Positions 12,001 through 22,901 of a stretch of 64,000 nucleotides of DNA are shown here, piece after piece. The number at the start of each line of letters is the position of its first letter. Positions within the stretch are counted from its first letter, which is position 1. This DNA is from Whalleya microplaca. Taxonomy: Eukaryota > Ascomycota > Sordariomycetes > Xylariales > Xylariaceae. Both the position numbers and the translations under genes were made by a program. Where the stretch lies: NCBI GenBank assembly GCA_022497155.1, contig MU385759.1, positions 1 through 64,000 of the forward strand, in the 5' to 3' direction. The notes below the pieces were generated by a model. That model was given only the letters and a program-made list of their open reading frames with translations, had not been told where the DNA came from and ran no database searches.

Positions 12001-15000
12001 AGCGAATATTAGACCACGCAGTGCGAGACAAAGCTCAGGAAGCAAGGGACAGACGACATTACCTTGTAGCAGATGACCTGATCTAACCCGAAAGAATTCC
12101 TTCTACAGTCTCTTGTAGATTGACCTCGAGAGGCTCAGGAAGTCGAATTGTGGTAGCCCTTTAAGGGTTTGATGATAAAGACCGGCGAAGGAGAGGAGAT
12201 AGCGGGCAGACAGGACTATGGGTTTTATACCTTTGACATTGTCATCCCGTGGGGGTTTGCAGAGGATCCGTGTAGTGTGGCAAAACACTGAAGACATGCC
12301 TAGGGGTGCCAAACGTAGGACGGGTTGCGACTGTGAAGGCAAGGGAGACATCTTCTGCAAGATAACGTGTTGAGTACAGAACGGGGGTAGCGTTTATGCA
12401 ACATTCTGCATAGTACCATGGCAATAGGTTCGTCGAAGAGGTTCCGCGAAGAAAGCCTTGCACTATTGGACAGATACCGTAAGCACTTCAATAAGACAGC
12501 TTATGAGTGCCAGGCACTCGCTCGCGTAAACTTAATTAACATTGTCCCTCGATCTGCGACGCTCTGCGACGCTCTGCTCGCGTGTGATGTGTAATTCTAA
12601 TGTAGATGGGGAAAAAAGGCCGAACAATGATCTTGAATATATTCAGAGAATGATTTCGCGAGATCACGTCTGCAGCTAAGGATCAAGAAAAGTTTGCGTG
12701 GCAGGTTTGGCGGCCGACCAGTCAGAGACCTTCAGGGATAAAGTACTGGCGCGGGCTGATACAATCAACCCCTTGCCAGGTTCTGGATAATCACAGTAGG
12801 TAGTATCCTCTCATGGCTAGCCAGCAATAATCAATTGACAAGAGACTAGCCGTAAGTCGCAATTCCCTGAAAGTTGCACTTTGAGATAGACCCCCAGGTT
12901 GTCAAGGTTCACAATTCATGCCTCCGATTTCTATCCACCCGGATTTTGTTAATGTTGAGCTTCGGAGGCCTGATGATGACGACGATGATCGGCCATGGGT
13001 CAGCATGGCCTTTTCTGCCAACACCAAGAAGCAGTATGACACAACTGCTATCTGCTCAAATTCAATAATCTTTTTCCTGGCCATCCCGCCGTTTTCCTTC
13101 CCTCGAGACATGCGAAACTATGCTGTTAAGTTGCGATCGGATTCACCAGGAAATTTCGGGCTTGCACTTTGGAACAGCATCGCAGCACTAAAAAGGGGAA
13201 GAAACAGAGTAATCCCCCAAAGCGAGGCGACAGCAGCAGCTCCTTGGCAAAGTTCCATATTTCCAAGTCGATTCTTCATTGAAGCTCATCCTAACTAGGA
13301 CCCCTCATTATGGCCAATTTTCGTATATCATTGGAGTGCGAGACTGTTCTGAACAATACCTCGGTAGGTAGGTAGGTATCCGAGGGGCCACACCAAATAA
13401 TGATGTGGCTAGAAAACGTGGCGTATCTTCAAGAGCTTTGACCTTCGCCCTTGTCAGACAGACTCTGCCAAGACTAGCACGGACCGCTGCTACCAGCCGA
13501 CACGACCGGATCTGCTGAATATGTAGATATGTATATATTCAACAATAGCAAAACCCCGGTATATGCTATGCAAGATTATCGACAGAAGTGCTGTTTTAGC
13601 CGTGACCAATCTGTGCAGAGAGGTTGATCATGGCCACTGCTATCCTGTGTCCATAGTTCGGCAATGTTGAATCGCCGAAATGCGACGTGTGTTCGTTTCG
13701 AAGCGCATCTTATCAGTGATCCATGACAGTTGGATGCGGGGTGCGTTTTGCAGTAGTAGCATGACAGGGAATCGACAATGAATAACATGTGCTTCATGCC
13801 GATCAACCCAATGCTTCGGCTCGTCCATGGCATGGGGTTAACACGAAGGCGTCGGTCCATGTCAAAACCCCTCAAGACCAAGAATGCACATCATCGAGCG
13901 TTCTTGTATGGCACATCCCGTGTACCAATAAGATTTCATCTCTAGCGCTGACAGCCCGATATCAGCTCGTATGGAGATTCCTTCTCTAGGCAAAATCTAG
14001 GGGTGCCTACTTGCTAGAGAGAATGAAGGTAAAGCTCGGCGTGGATATCAGAAATCCTCGCTTTGACTTATCATACTCATCACCTAACAGACTGTTAACA
14101 ATTCTTGCGTGGGCCTCAATGTATGATGTGGTTAGCTTGGTAGAGGACCTTCATTGTTTCGAACAAATCGAGCTCGTGTAAGGCAAAGCGTAAGTTACGT
14201 AAGAATCAAAAGATATTATTGCCAGTTGCATGTAAGTAGTGTCTAGCGTTCATAAGCGTATCATGAGGATCGTGGTCGTGAAACACGGCTAGTGTGGCGT
14301 GGAGATGAACAGAAGCGGAATGTCTATCAAGAAGTAGAGTTGGAGGGAGTAAGCTGCACCGTTTATATTTATGTTTCTGGGAAACATCCCTCGCCAATGT
14401 TGCAGCTAATTACATATGCCAGTCCATATCATTCGTCGGTTCACTCTCCATATGAACTACCCATGGACGTTAGTACCCCCAGCTCGAGAGAGAACAGCCG
14501 AATCCTAATAAAAAGCACAACCATCACGCTTCTTTCCCCTAGGTCTCCACCACTTCTATCATTTAATTAATTTGATCTTGCATAGTATGCTTCAAGATGT
14601 GTAATTGCCTCAACATCACACAAACCGCAGTCTAGGATATTCGATAGTTCACACCCTCGCTACTACAGAATTTAGGAGCTTCTACTTCCCCTATAGCATT
14701 ATTACTGCCATCCCTGCTTGCACTTCACGAGTCCTAATTGCCATTTCTAAATCCATTCAATGGAACATTCTATTCCAGTACAAGACGATTCGAATACCTG
14801 CCTCTAGAGACATCCCTTACCCTACAGAAACCCATAGGTATCTTACATCCTTGAAATGACCCAAGGATGAATTTCTATCGAAATAGGACATATTATTTGT
14901 TCAATATCTAATGGTGAGTATTTAGCTCTCTTCCTTGAGAGTGTACAGGTTCGAGTGGACATACCCCCTATTCTTAACTAGCATAGATAACTTCGACCAA

Positions 15001-16255
15001 GAGACCGCAGTGTACAATGTATCCAATTTAACAAAGCTTGATGCTATTATACCACAGCGTGATACCGAACACCCCGAATCTAGTCATTCCTATCGTCGCG
15101 GGCCACGAGGGCAAGGACATGTGGCAGTTCTGAACTACGCGATAAAATATCATGCCAAACCGACAACCAGAACCCTAGACCCCACCGACTACGAACTTAA
15201 CTATTGATGCAAAGATGAAATATTTCTTGAAATAGAAATAGCGCTTTCTGCATTTGTTCGCTCGTTGCGTAATGTGATGGCAGATTTTCCTCAACACCAC
15301 ATCCCACATCGACCAAGGAGATTTTCACAGGGCTATGCTCAACGGCATACTGGAAACATGAATGAAAGTGCATGCTTTAGTTAAGAAAGATATAAAGACA
15401 AGCTCTTGAGTGATGACGCCTTGCCATTTAAATGATTTTAGATTGCTCAAGGTCATGTGGACAGATAAGGCAACCATATTATTAGCCAGGGCAACACTGG
15501 TCAAGTAGAGCCTCAAGATCTTGTACACGCTTGATAGATATATTTCCGATAAATTTGTCTAGCCGTCTTGACTTTCTGATCCTCAATATGGTCTATTTTG
15601 ATGCCCAACACTAACGTCTATTGAGCCTTTCAAACCCGCGATGAGCCTGTCTCCGTAGTAGAGTCTCGGCCTAACACGAAGCTAATACCAGACCTGAAGA
15701 CCTAGATGACTAGCCTTCTTTGCTTGATGAATTTCATCCGTCTGGCTATTCGTCAGAAACGGTAGATGTTGGTTCCCAACTCTGAAGTAGCAGATAGCCT
15801 TGATCAGCACAACTACCTATCATTGGACGACCCCTCAACTAACGCTACACACCAACGGCTCGGCCCTCCGCAAAGAACTAGCGTCAGTTGACTGATAGGC
15901 ATTGTGTCCTATTCATTCGACATTCACCGCTTTATTGCGCCTCATTCTGTAACAGCATGGTGTTGAGGCTCTTGATGAGGTATCGAATCATATTATATCA
16001 CTCTACACCACTTCAAGACAATGTCAATCTTCTGAGCCTCTTCGGGGGCCAAGTTGGGCATTCCAACATCTTTAGAGCACTGTTGCCTTGGATAATTTTC
16101 CTAATATTCCCATCTTTGAACGATGTGGTAGCCTCTCGCCCCGCCGCCGAAATATGTCTGCAATACCGCCTCCCCCTATAAGTAGAGCAGATGAAGGCCG
16201 TAGCCACGATTACGAAAGATGAAACATATCGAATATATGTTTCACAGTTCCCATA
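9026..16255. other. intergenic between the DUF6594 paralogs
   Basis: About 7.2 kb without a gene I can support. It contains an (AT)n run at about 11377-11399 and a (TAGG)n tract near 13363-13379. Frames at 11766-12086 (106 codons) and 12918-13298 (126 codons) are open but match nothing that I recognise and lack convincing splice partners. Confidence 0.5.
11377..11399. repeat. (AT)n microsatellite
   Basis: About eleven uninterrupted AT units in intergenic DNA. Confidence 0.9.
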
Positions 16256-17997
16256 ATGTCATCTTTATCCAGTTCAGCCGAGGCCGAGCCCAGTAACAGG
16301 GGAAGCAGCACACCAGAACCTTTGGTGACCCCTTACAGACCTCACCCACAAATGTCTCGGCCCCGGGAGCACTCTACCATGCTCAGGAGAATCAATGAGG
16401 GCAAGTCTACTAGCTGTATATGTATCTAAACGCGACTAAAGTATACCATTTAGCTAAGAGACAAGCTGGTTCAGAGGTTGACGACTTCTATACAGATGAA
16501 GACCTCAGTAGGTCAAGACACTTTATTGGTAAATCTCAGGCTAACACAAAGAAGGAAACCACTCACCGAGAGGACTACCATCCGCAGCTGCGACCCAGAT
16601 GTACTTCCCAAACTTCAATTCCCACCGGGGCTTCGATTCTCTTACACATAGAGTCCTCGACCACATGGCAATGAAGATCTGGTGTATCGAGGATAAGATC
16701 GACAAGATGGACATAGAGGACGAGACAGCCGGCGGCCAGGCACTCAGGTCCCTCCCTTTCAACCGAGAACAATTCATAGCTCGATGTCTTCGGGGTACCG
16801 GCCTCTCGTCGGGCCCGCCAGGGCCAGATGTAGATCTACCTGATCGTGTCACACAAAAAGATAACTTAGTCATAAGCTCTGAGATCATGCTTCGAGACTA
16901 CTGTAAGTCGGCGAGACTGACCATATACCTGGGCAAATACCTGTATGGGACATGTAATTGCAATGACTGAAACTGTTGAAATATAGTCTCGCTGTTGCAT
17001 CAGCACCACGCAACCCGGAAACTTGCCAAAGTCTCCAGGCGGGCTCTCGAGGTGCACTTCCGAACGATGCGAGATTTCCAAGGTCTCGACAACGAAGCCT
17101 GTGCGTTCATGCGCTACATGGATGACTTCGTTACCACGGAGCCGGATCACATCTTTCAGCGGTTCGAGTCTCTGCTATACACGCTACCTAGGGTTGTGGT
17201 AGGTGCTCTCACCCCCTTCCCCCCCCCTTTTTCATAACCCCTTTTCCTATCTCCAATAACTCACACTATCTTATCTATACACATCTCCTACACAATCTTC
17301 TAAATATGTTTTTATTTTCAATCCCTCACCTTATTCGTCATATCCCTAAACATTCGGTCCACTTTTGCAAACAAATCCTTCTCTCCCTTCGCTTCACATA
17401 GAAAAGCATGAGTTGTATTGATTAATTGTGCGCGAAGCGCACAGACCATTTAGCCCAGTTGCTGCGTGTGACCACTACAGCAACCTAGCTCACATAGTCC
17501 CATCCTCCCCACCCTCACACCCCCTTCCCTACTATAGACAAAACTACAGACAAGATATAAACGAAGTCCCAGGCAATGTAACCAACAAGCAAACTAACAC
17601 CCCACAGACCTTCATCAAGAACCTCAGCAGCCTATTCCACCGCACCCGAACCCGCTCCCCCTCCTCCACCTCCTCACCAACAAACACCCTTCCCCTCACC
17701 CAACCTCCAACCCCAACCCCCTCCTCCGACCTCCCCCTCGAGCTCAGCCTCCGCGGCTTCGAGCGCGCCTTCCGGCTGCTGCTCGGCATGGCCGGCCTGC
17801 TGCTGCTCCTCCCCCCGATCTCCGTGCTGTACCTGGCGGAGCTGTCGAAGCCGGGGTACTTCGCGGTGGTGGTGGCATGCGCGGGCGTCTTCGTCGTCGC
17901 GCTGACGGCGATCGAGGAGCGCTCGGGGCATTTTCTCGTCGGGCTGTGTACGTATTTTGCTGTGCTGGTGACTTTTTTGTCGAATTTGCAGGGGTAG
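16256..17997 (+). CDS. DUF6594-family membrane protein (paralog 2)
   Basis: Same uncharacterised fungal family as the gene at 7.5-9.0 kb. Proposed exons: 16256-16400, 16454-16507, 16552-16902, 16987-17198 and 17608-17997, in phase throughout, giving 383 aa. The first intron (16401-16453) needs a GC-AG pair, with donor AGG|GCAAGT. The second (44 bp) has a GCTAAC branch site, and the last (409 bp) is unusually long with an ACTAAC branch near 17593. The order is: Ser/Pro-rich N-terminus, family motif PRGLPSAAATQMYFPNF, acidic helix (IEDKIDKMDIEDE), helical segment with SRRALEVHFRTM and MDDFVTTEPD, a Ser/Thr/Pro linker, then three transmembrane helices ending TYFAVLVTFLSNLQG. It aligns along its full length with paralog 1. 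The G+C content of the last exon is much higher than that of the others. It probably sits in a membrane; no enzymatic motif is visible. Confidence 0.8.
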
Positions 17998-18419
17998 GGT
18001 TGGGGCTGGGGCTGGGGCTGGGGCTGGGGGGAGGGGGGGAGCATGGAGGACGGAGAGTGGTGTTGAGTGGTTATGGGGAGGGGAAAGGGGAAGGGGGAGG
18101 GGGAGGATGGACTAGTCAACCTAGGTAGGGTGTTGTTGGGGGTGGTGTGATGGTTAGGTTTGCATACCATTAGCCTAGACAGTTCAACAGTATCTGCGGG
18201 AAGAAGGGGGGTCGGCGGTCACAGACATGTTAGGAAGATAAAACAAAATTTCCATCTAGACTCTTTTCCATGATAACTTTTTCTAACCTACCTCAAGTCT
18301 ACAATACATCTAGATCCATGACATTTTGCTGTACATGATTTAAGAATACATAGATTTCTGCTCGACTCTACTTCTCGATGATATCTTTATCCAAGCAACC
18401 ACATTCAATGCCCTATCAA
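17998..18419. other. convergent 3' intergenic spacer
   Basis: Short spacer between the 3' ends of DUF6594 paralog 2 (plus) and the MFS transporter (minus). It holds the G-rich repeat and then AT-rich sequence that probably serves as the 3' UTRs of both genes. No other gene seen. Confidence 0.6.
18001..18039 (+). repeat. (TGGGGC)n repeat, G-quadruplex-prone
   Basis: Four TGGGGC units followed by a TGGGGGG run and more G-runs begin four bases after the stop codon of DUF6594 paralog 2. There are at least four G4 tracts with short loops on the coding strand, so it would be transcribed into that gene's 3' UTR. Confidence 0.85.
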
Positions 18420-20120
18420 TCACTCCTCGCTGCGAGATAGAGTAGAGTGTAACTTATGCTGCCTCATGAACGAGACACTAACCAACCCCAGCAGGACCAA
18501 CCCCAGCATCGTGAACCACACGCTCCTAAACGCCTCCATGAACGACGCGATCACGCCATCATACCAGCCCTCGGGGAGATGCCTCAGTTCATCCAGGTCA
18601 TCCCTGATCCGATGGATCTCCTCCGCGGCCCCAGGCAGACCGCCGAACCGCTCCCACAGCCGCGACTTCAGCACGTTCTGGTAGATGGCCGAGGCGACCG
18701 TGATGCCGACGGTGCCGCCGACGGACCGGAACGCGTAGGTGGCCGAGGTGACGGTGGCCTGGTGCGCGTGCTCGACGGCGGCGAGGCACGCGAGCAGCGT
18801 CACCGTGAGCATGGCGCCCTGGCCTGATCCCAGGAGGAAGAACGCGACCATCAGCGGCCAGCTGGGCGAGCTCTCGTTCAGCGTCGTCAGGATGACCACG
18901 CACGCGAGCATCAGGGTGACGGCGAGGATGCCGAGCCCCACGTACCGCCCCGTCTTCTTCATCAGGATCCCGGACCCCACCGAGCAGATGCAGATGCCGA
19001 TGGGCGCGAACAGGATGACGAGCCCGGCCTGCGTGGCCGAGCTGCCGCGCGCCTGCAGGTACAGCGGCGCGTAGAACAGCGCCATCATGTTGACCATGCA
19101 GCACAGCAGGTTCGTCATGCAGGCGGTGAAGACGGTGCGGTGGATCAGGAGCCGCACCGGGATCACGGGCTGCTTGGCCCGAGCCTCCCAGAGGATGAAG
19201 CCGATGAAGGCCGCGAACGACAGCGGCAGGCTCGTAAGCGGTATGGGGTGGGTCCACGGGACCAGGTTGCCGCCGGCGTTCAGCCCGAGCAACAGCAGCA
19301 CGAGGAACACGATCAGCGAGAAGGCGCCTGTGAAGTCGATGCGCGCCAGATACGACTTCTCCGATACCTTAGGGGGTATCCGGACGAGATACGCCACCAG
19401 ACAGGCCGAGAGCAAGACCGGGGGGACCTGGACCAGGAACGCCAATCGCCAGCCCCAGGTCGAGTTGTCGTTCACGAGCCCGCCGAAGATGCCGCCGAGC
19501 ATGGCGCCGGCGCCGTAGCAGATATTCCCGATGCCCTGGATGACGCCGCGGTTCCGCAGCGGCACGAGGTCCGTGCACGTGAAGGTGCTGATGGACATGA
19601 GGCCGCCGCCGCCGATGCCCGCGATGACGCGGCCGAGGATCATGACGTTCTCGTCGCGCGCGAGGCCGCAGATCAGGTTCCCGCCGGCGAAGAACACGTT
19701 GCTGAAGATGAGGCCCGGGCCCCGCCCGAAGATATCCGTGAGCCGCCCGGAGATGGGCTGGCAGGCCGCGTTCGCGATCAGGTAGGCCGTGGCGAGCCAG
19801 GATAGCAGACTCAGCGAGTGGAACTCGCTGGAGATGGGCGCGGAGAGCGTGGCGATTATGGTCGAGTCGATGGCGCCGAGGAAGACGCCAACCCAGCAGC
19901 TGAAGAGGATCAGGTACAACTTGACGCCCTTTACCTCCTCGACGATGATGGTCTGTTCATCGTTGTTGACCAGTGGTGGCTGCTGCTGCTGCTCGGCGGG
20001 GAAGACATTTTTGTTCTGGTCGCCAAGCAGTGGAGTCCTCTCATCGCTCCCATTCTGTGAGCTCCCATTCACAACCGCCGGCGAAATATGCTGAGCAGAA
20101 TTGCCTTGGTTTTCAGCCAT
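18420..20120 (-). CDS. MFS transporter, DHA2 family, Fnx1/Vba-like
   Basis: Intronless, 566 aa, within the usual size of 14-helix drug:H+ antiporter-2 proteins. The N-terminal ~65 residues are cytosolic, with an acidic dileucine-type ERTPLL at 27-32, which in this family is associated with vacuolar sorting. Helices start near residue 68. The DHA2 signature LGAIDSTIIATL lies at about 81-92, the motif A-like loop GRLTDIFGR at 125-133, and motif B LGRVIAGIGGGG at 162-173. The closest family that I recognise is S. pombe Fnx1 and yeast Vba proteins, which carry basic amino acids into vacuoles, although relatives are annotated as multidrug exporters. It converges with DUF6594 paralog 2. The substrate is inferred, not shown. 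The ATG at 20118-20120 is the first in frame and fits the family N-terminus. Confidence 0.85.
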   Translation of the reverse strand: MAENQGNSAQHISPAVVNGSSQNGSDERTPLLGDQNKNVFPAEQQQQPPLVNNDEQTIIVEEVKGVKLYLILFSCWVGVFLGAIDSTIIATLSAPISSEFHSLSLLSWLATAYLIANAACQPISGRLTDIFGRGPGLIFSNVFFAGGNLICGLARDENVMILGRVIAGIGGGGLMSISTFTCTDLVPLRNRGVIQGIGNICYGAGAMLGGIFGGLVNDNSTWGWRLAFLVQVPPVLLSACLVAYLVRIPPKVSEKSYLARIDFTGAFSLIVFLVLLLLGLNAGGNLVPWTHPIPLTSLPLSFAAFIGFILWEARAKQPVIPVRLLIHRTVFTACMTNLLCCMVNMMALFYAPLYLQARGSSATQAGLVILFAPIGICICSVGSGILMKKTGRYVGLGILAVTLMLACVVILTTLNESSPSWPLMVAFFLLGSGQGAMLTVTLLACLAAVEHAHQATVTSATYAFRSVGGTVGITVASAIYQNVLKSRLWERFGGLPGAAEEIHRIRDDLDELRHLPEGWYDGVIASFMEAFRSVWFTMLGLVLLGLVSVSFMRQHKLHSTLSRSEE

Positions 20121-20273
20121 CTTGAAGGTCTGTTTCCCCCCTGTTATGTAGCCAAGGCGAGCGGGCCGGTATCAGTTGCTCTCGACGTGTAACTTGCTCC
20201 CAGACCCCCTCTTCTTCTCAAGATCCACAATCCGTTACCGTAAATAGAACCAGATTACCTATGAGACTCACAT

Positions 20274-20296
20274 GAAGAAGAAGAAGAAGAAGAAGA
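20274..20296. repeat. (GAA)n microsatellite
   Basis: About seven GAA units, located ~155 bp upstream of the MFS transporter start on the other strand (TTC repeats in its leader or promoter). Confidence 0.85.
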
Positions 20297-21266
20297 TAAC
20301 GACAGGCACATTTCACGACAACACAGTTGGGATGAGGTCTTAAAAAAATTCTGGGACTGAGAAAGGCGTGATTACAAAGCTACTATGTATGTAGATCTAG
20401 GCCGGAGCTTAGATCGGGGCAAATAGTGTTAAGTAACCTACCTACATAGCGATGGGGTATGCAAGATGCAAGGGATCGATTGATTGGTGAACCGCGATCC
20501 TACGATTTGAGTGGACGGAGGTCCGCTGGGTGACACTAGAGCGGCGCCTTTCCATCACAGCAGCCCGACCATCGGCATTCTGTGTCTTATCGTGTCCCGC
20601 TTGTGCTAGCATTTGAACACGGAGGTAGCCGTTTATCTTGCCGGAAACTTAAACAGGCTTATGGTTATTTGGTGACTGGGTTGATGAGCTTGGCTTTTAT
20701 ATGTCCGACATGAACCTCTAACAGGCGTGGTTTGGGAAATGAGGCTCGGCTACAGATTGTGGTCTTGGACAGTCTGGGACTCTGGGGTGCTAGGGTTCTC
20801 CAGATGTGGCGCAAAGAAGCGACGGGCCTACGTCAGTGATACTGTGGTGCATCGTTGTTAAACGGGAGGACGCCTATGCCGTACAGTAGCCGAGCAGCCC
20901 GAGTAGTGAGTATTCCGTAGTTAAGTATGTATGATGGAAGCAATGTGGGCTGTGCTTCTTCGTTCGTTCGTCTCGGCTGTCCGGCCAGTGCCGGGCTGGA
21001 CTGGAGTCGTCGCATGATACGTCACTTTCGCGACCGCAGCAGCCGACGGCGTTGGCTAGAGAATGCCACACTTTTTGCGCCGCTACACTTCCCCATAGGA
21101 TGGAAGCGAGTCGGTAGTCAGCAAAACAAGTTACACTGGGCAGATGACTATGTACATGTAGGTTGCATATGCATTCCTGTAGTGACAAACGGCATTGTAT
21201 GTAGAGTGAGTGAATCAATGAATGAATGAACGACTTATGCGGATTACATGGACTTGACTGACTGAA

Positions 21267-21294
21267 GGATAAGTACATATGTATGTACTTATCC
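21267..21294. promoter_or_regulatory. 28-bp palindrome with 13-bp arms
   Basis: The arm GGATAAGTACATA (21267-21279), a TG spacer, then its exact reverse complement TATGTACTTATCC. It lies about 585 bp upstream of the MARVEL-like gene. It could be a dimeric regulator site or a hairpin; the function is inferred. Confidence 0.5.
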
Positions 21295-21499
21295 AAGTTT
21301 CTCAGCTGGAATAATAATAAATGTGGCTCCCTGTCTGTGGCTTAGCGCTTAGGTCTAGTGCTGTAAGGGCTGTGTGTGTTCACTTGACGACGATGCGCTG
21401 AACTGGTGACCAGCCAAGATCGATGGCGACCGGGGCTGAGCCTTAAAAAAGAAACAGACCTGGGCCCGTCCAGTGTCCTTACGCGCGTTCGTCATTCAT

Positions 21500-21532
<33 letters not shown>
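21500..21532. repeat. (CAG)11 microsatellite
   Basis: Eleven perfect CAG units about 350 bp upstream of the MARVEL-like start codon. The frame that would read it as polyglutamine has no ATG before it, so it is most likely in the 5' leader or promoter. Confidence 0.9.
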
Positions 21533-21535
<3 letters not shown>

Positions 21536-21879
21536 CAGGTTGACCGTCATCATCAGCGTCAAAATAATAAAGGCCCAATTGACTTTTTTCTCTTAATACA
21601 TACTGTCTATGCTTTTCTACGACATCACGAACGATCAGAAGTTGTCTACCATTTCCCCTGCTACCCTAGCCGAAACTATAGCTATACTAAGTATAAGACG
21701 ACAAGACGCCGTCGAGTCCTGTCATCGGACCCCTTATACGCCGAGACCTAAGGAAGGTTAAGATAGCTTCCGCTTTTTTTGCGTTTGGCAGACCTGCCGA
21801 CGCAAACTCAGTTTCCTTAGCATCCTCACAGCATTTTCTACGGTACCTGCCTACCCGCTACTAGATACAGCGATCGAGG

Positions 21880-22901
21880 ATGGCCTTATTTGAAAAGTTG
21901 GATTTCGATCCCGAAAAGGTGCCCAACACCAAGCTGGGTATTCACATCGCCCAGGCCGTGTTGGCCATAGTAATATTTATCCTCGAGATTGTCTTGTTCA
22001 GGGCAACAGACTCCGTCATCAACGGTAACAATGGGTGGCCATTCGGACTGGTATGTATACCTAGTATCCGCTTGCTTGGCCTGAGGAAGAGGAAATATTT
22101 GGGTTGGCTAACATGACTTCTTCATAACAGTGTTTCCTATCTATCCCGGCCTGGCTGTATCTGGCTATGGCGCCGCGATTCGAGCGCACGCGGAAGATAG
22201 CCCAGGCACATGCGATGGTACTCATGGACACGATCTTCGCCATATTGTGGCTATCAGCTTTTGCCAGCCAAGCAGCCTACAACACTGCGAATTCATGCGG
22301 ACAGGGGTGCGCCGTCAGCAAGGCGATTGTCGGCATATCCTTTTTCGAAATGTAGGTTTTCCCCTGCTTTTGACAGCTTACCTAGACGTACATATATCTA
22401 GACCGTCCCGCTAACAAACCATAAAGCTTACTCTGGGCCGCCACGACAGCCGTCAGCGTCTACACGCTCCGCTACTACCAGTACAACGGCAACCTGCCCG
22501 GGTACGAGAACCTGGGCAAGAGCAAGAACATCGACCCGGACAAGGCGGCCTTCTCGATGGCGCCGCACGACGAGGAGGCGTACGCGCCCGTGAACATGGA
22601 CGACCACGCCGACGACCACCATAATGATACCCCCTACGACCCGGACTCCTTCGGCTCGCGCCCCATGTTCGACAGCGACACCGCGTACCGCCCGCACAGC
22701 ACCTCGCCCGCGCCCCACGAGAACCCCTTCGACAACACCTACCGCACGCCCTCCCACTCGCCCCTCAACGAGCCCTACACCGACCCCTACGCCACGCACT
22801 CCACGGGGCCCAAGATCTACGCGCCGCCCGTCGCCGAGGACTACGACGACGGCCGGCCCGCGCAGTTCCCGTCCGGGAACTACGACCGGACGTTGCATTG
22901 A
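21880..22901 (+). CDS. MARVEL-like four-TM membrane protein with acidic tail
   Basis: Exons 21880-22050, 22131-22351 and 22427-22901 join in phase to 288 aa. Introns are 80 and 75 bp with GTATGT/GTAGGT donors and CTAAC-type branch sites. Four hydrophobic helices lie at about residues 18-40, 55-71, 83-103 and 121-145, with paired cysteines (SCGQGC, about 112-117) in the loop before the fourth, as in fungal MARVEL/Nce102-type proteins of the plasma membrane. The remaining ~140 residues are a cytosolic tail rich in Asp, Pro, Tyr and His (repeated DPY/NPF/PY-like spacing), encoded by very GC-rich DNA. Family members organise membrane domains or sort cargo; the role here is inferred from topology. 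The ATG chosen directly precedes the conserved N-terminal helix. Confidence 0.8.

Larger units (their letters stand above)
20121..21879. other. divergent promoter region, MFS / MARVEL-like genes
   Basis: A 1.76-kb spacer between two divergent genes. It contains a GAA microsatellite (20274-20296), a near-perfect 28-bp palindrome (21267-21294) and a (CAG)11 tract (21500-21532). No convincing ORF, so it is likely to hold the promoters and 5' leaders of both genes. Confidence 0.6.

Noticed and set aside
11766..12086. 106-codon plus-strand frame
   Set aside because: Begins at GTG, matches nothing recognised and has no supporting exon.
12918..13298. 126-codon plus-strand frame with ATG
   Set aside because: Poly-Asp run from a simple repeat, no domain, an antisense frame of similar length; could be chance.
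18598..19257. Long ORFs in other frames over the MFS gene, also over the Tda3-like gene (50708-51375)
   Set aside because: Shadows of GC-rich real coding sequence; rich in Arg/Ala/Pro without domain structure.
21473..21751. Frame reading the CAG tract as polyglutamine
   Set aside because: Starts at GTG with no upstream ATG; more likely the leader of the MARVEL-like gene.
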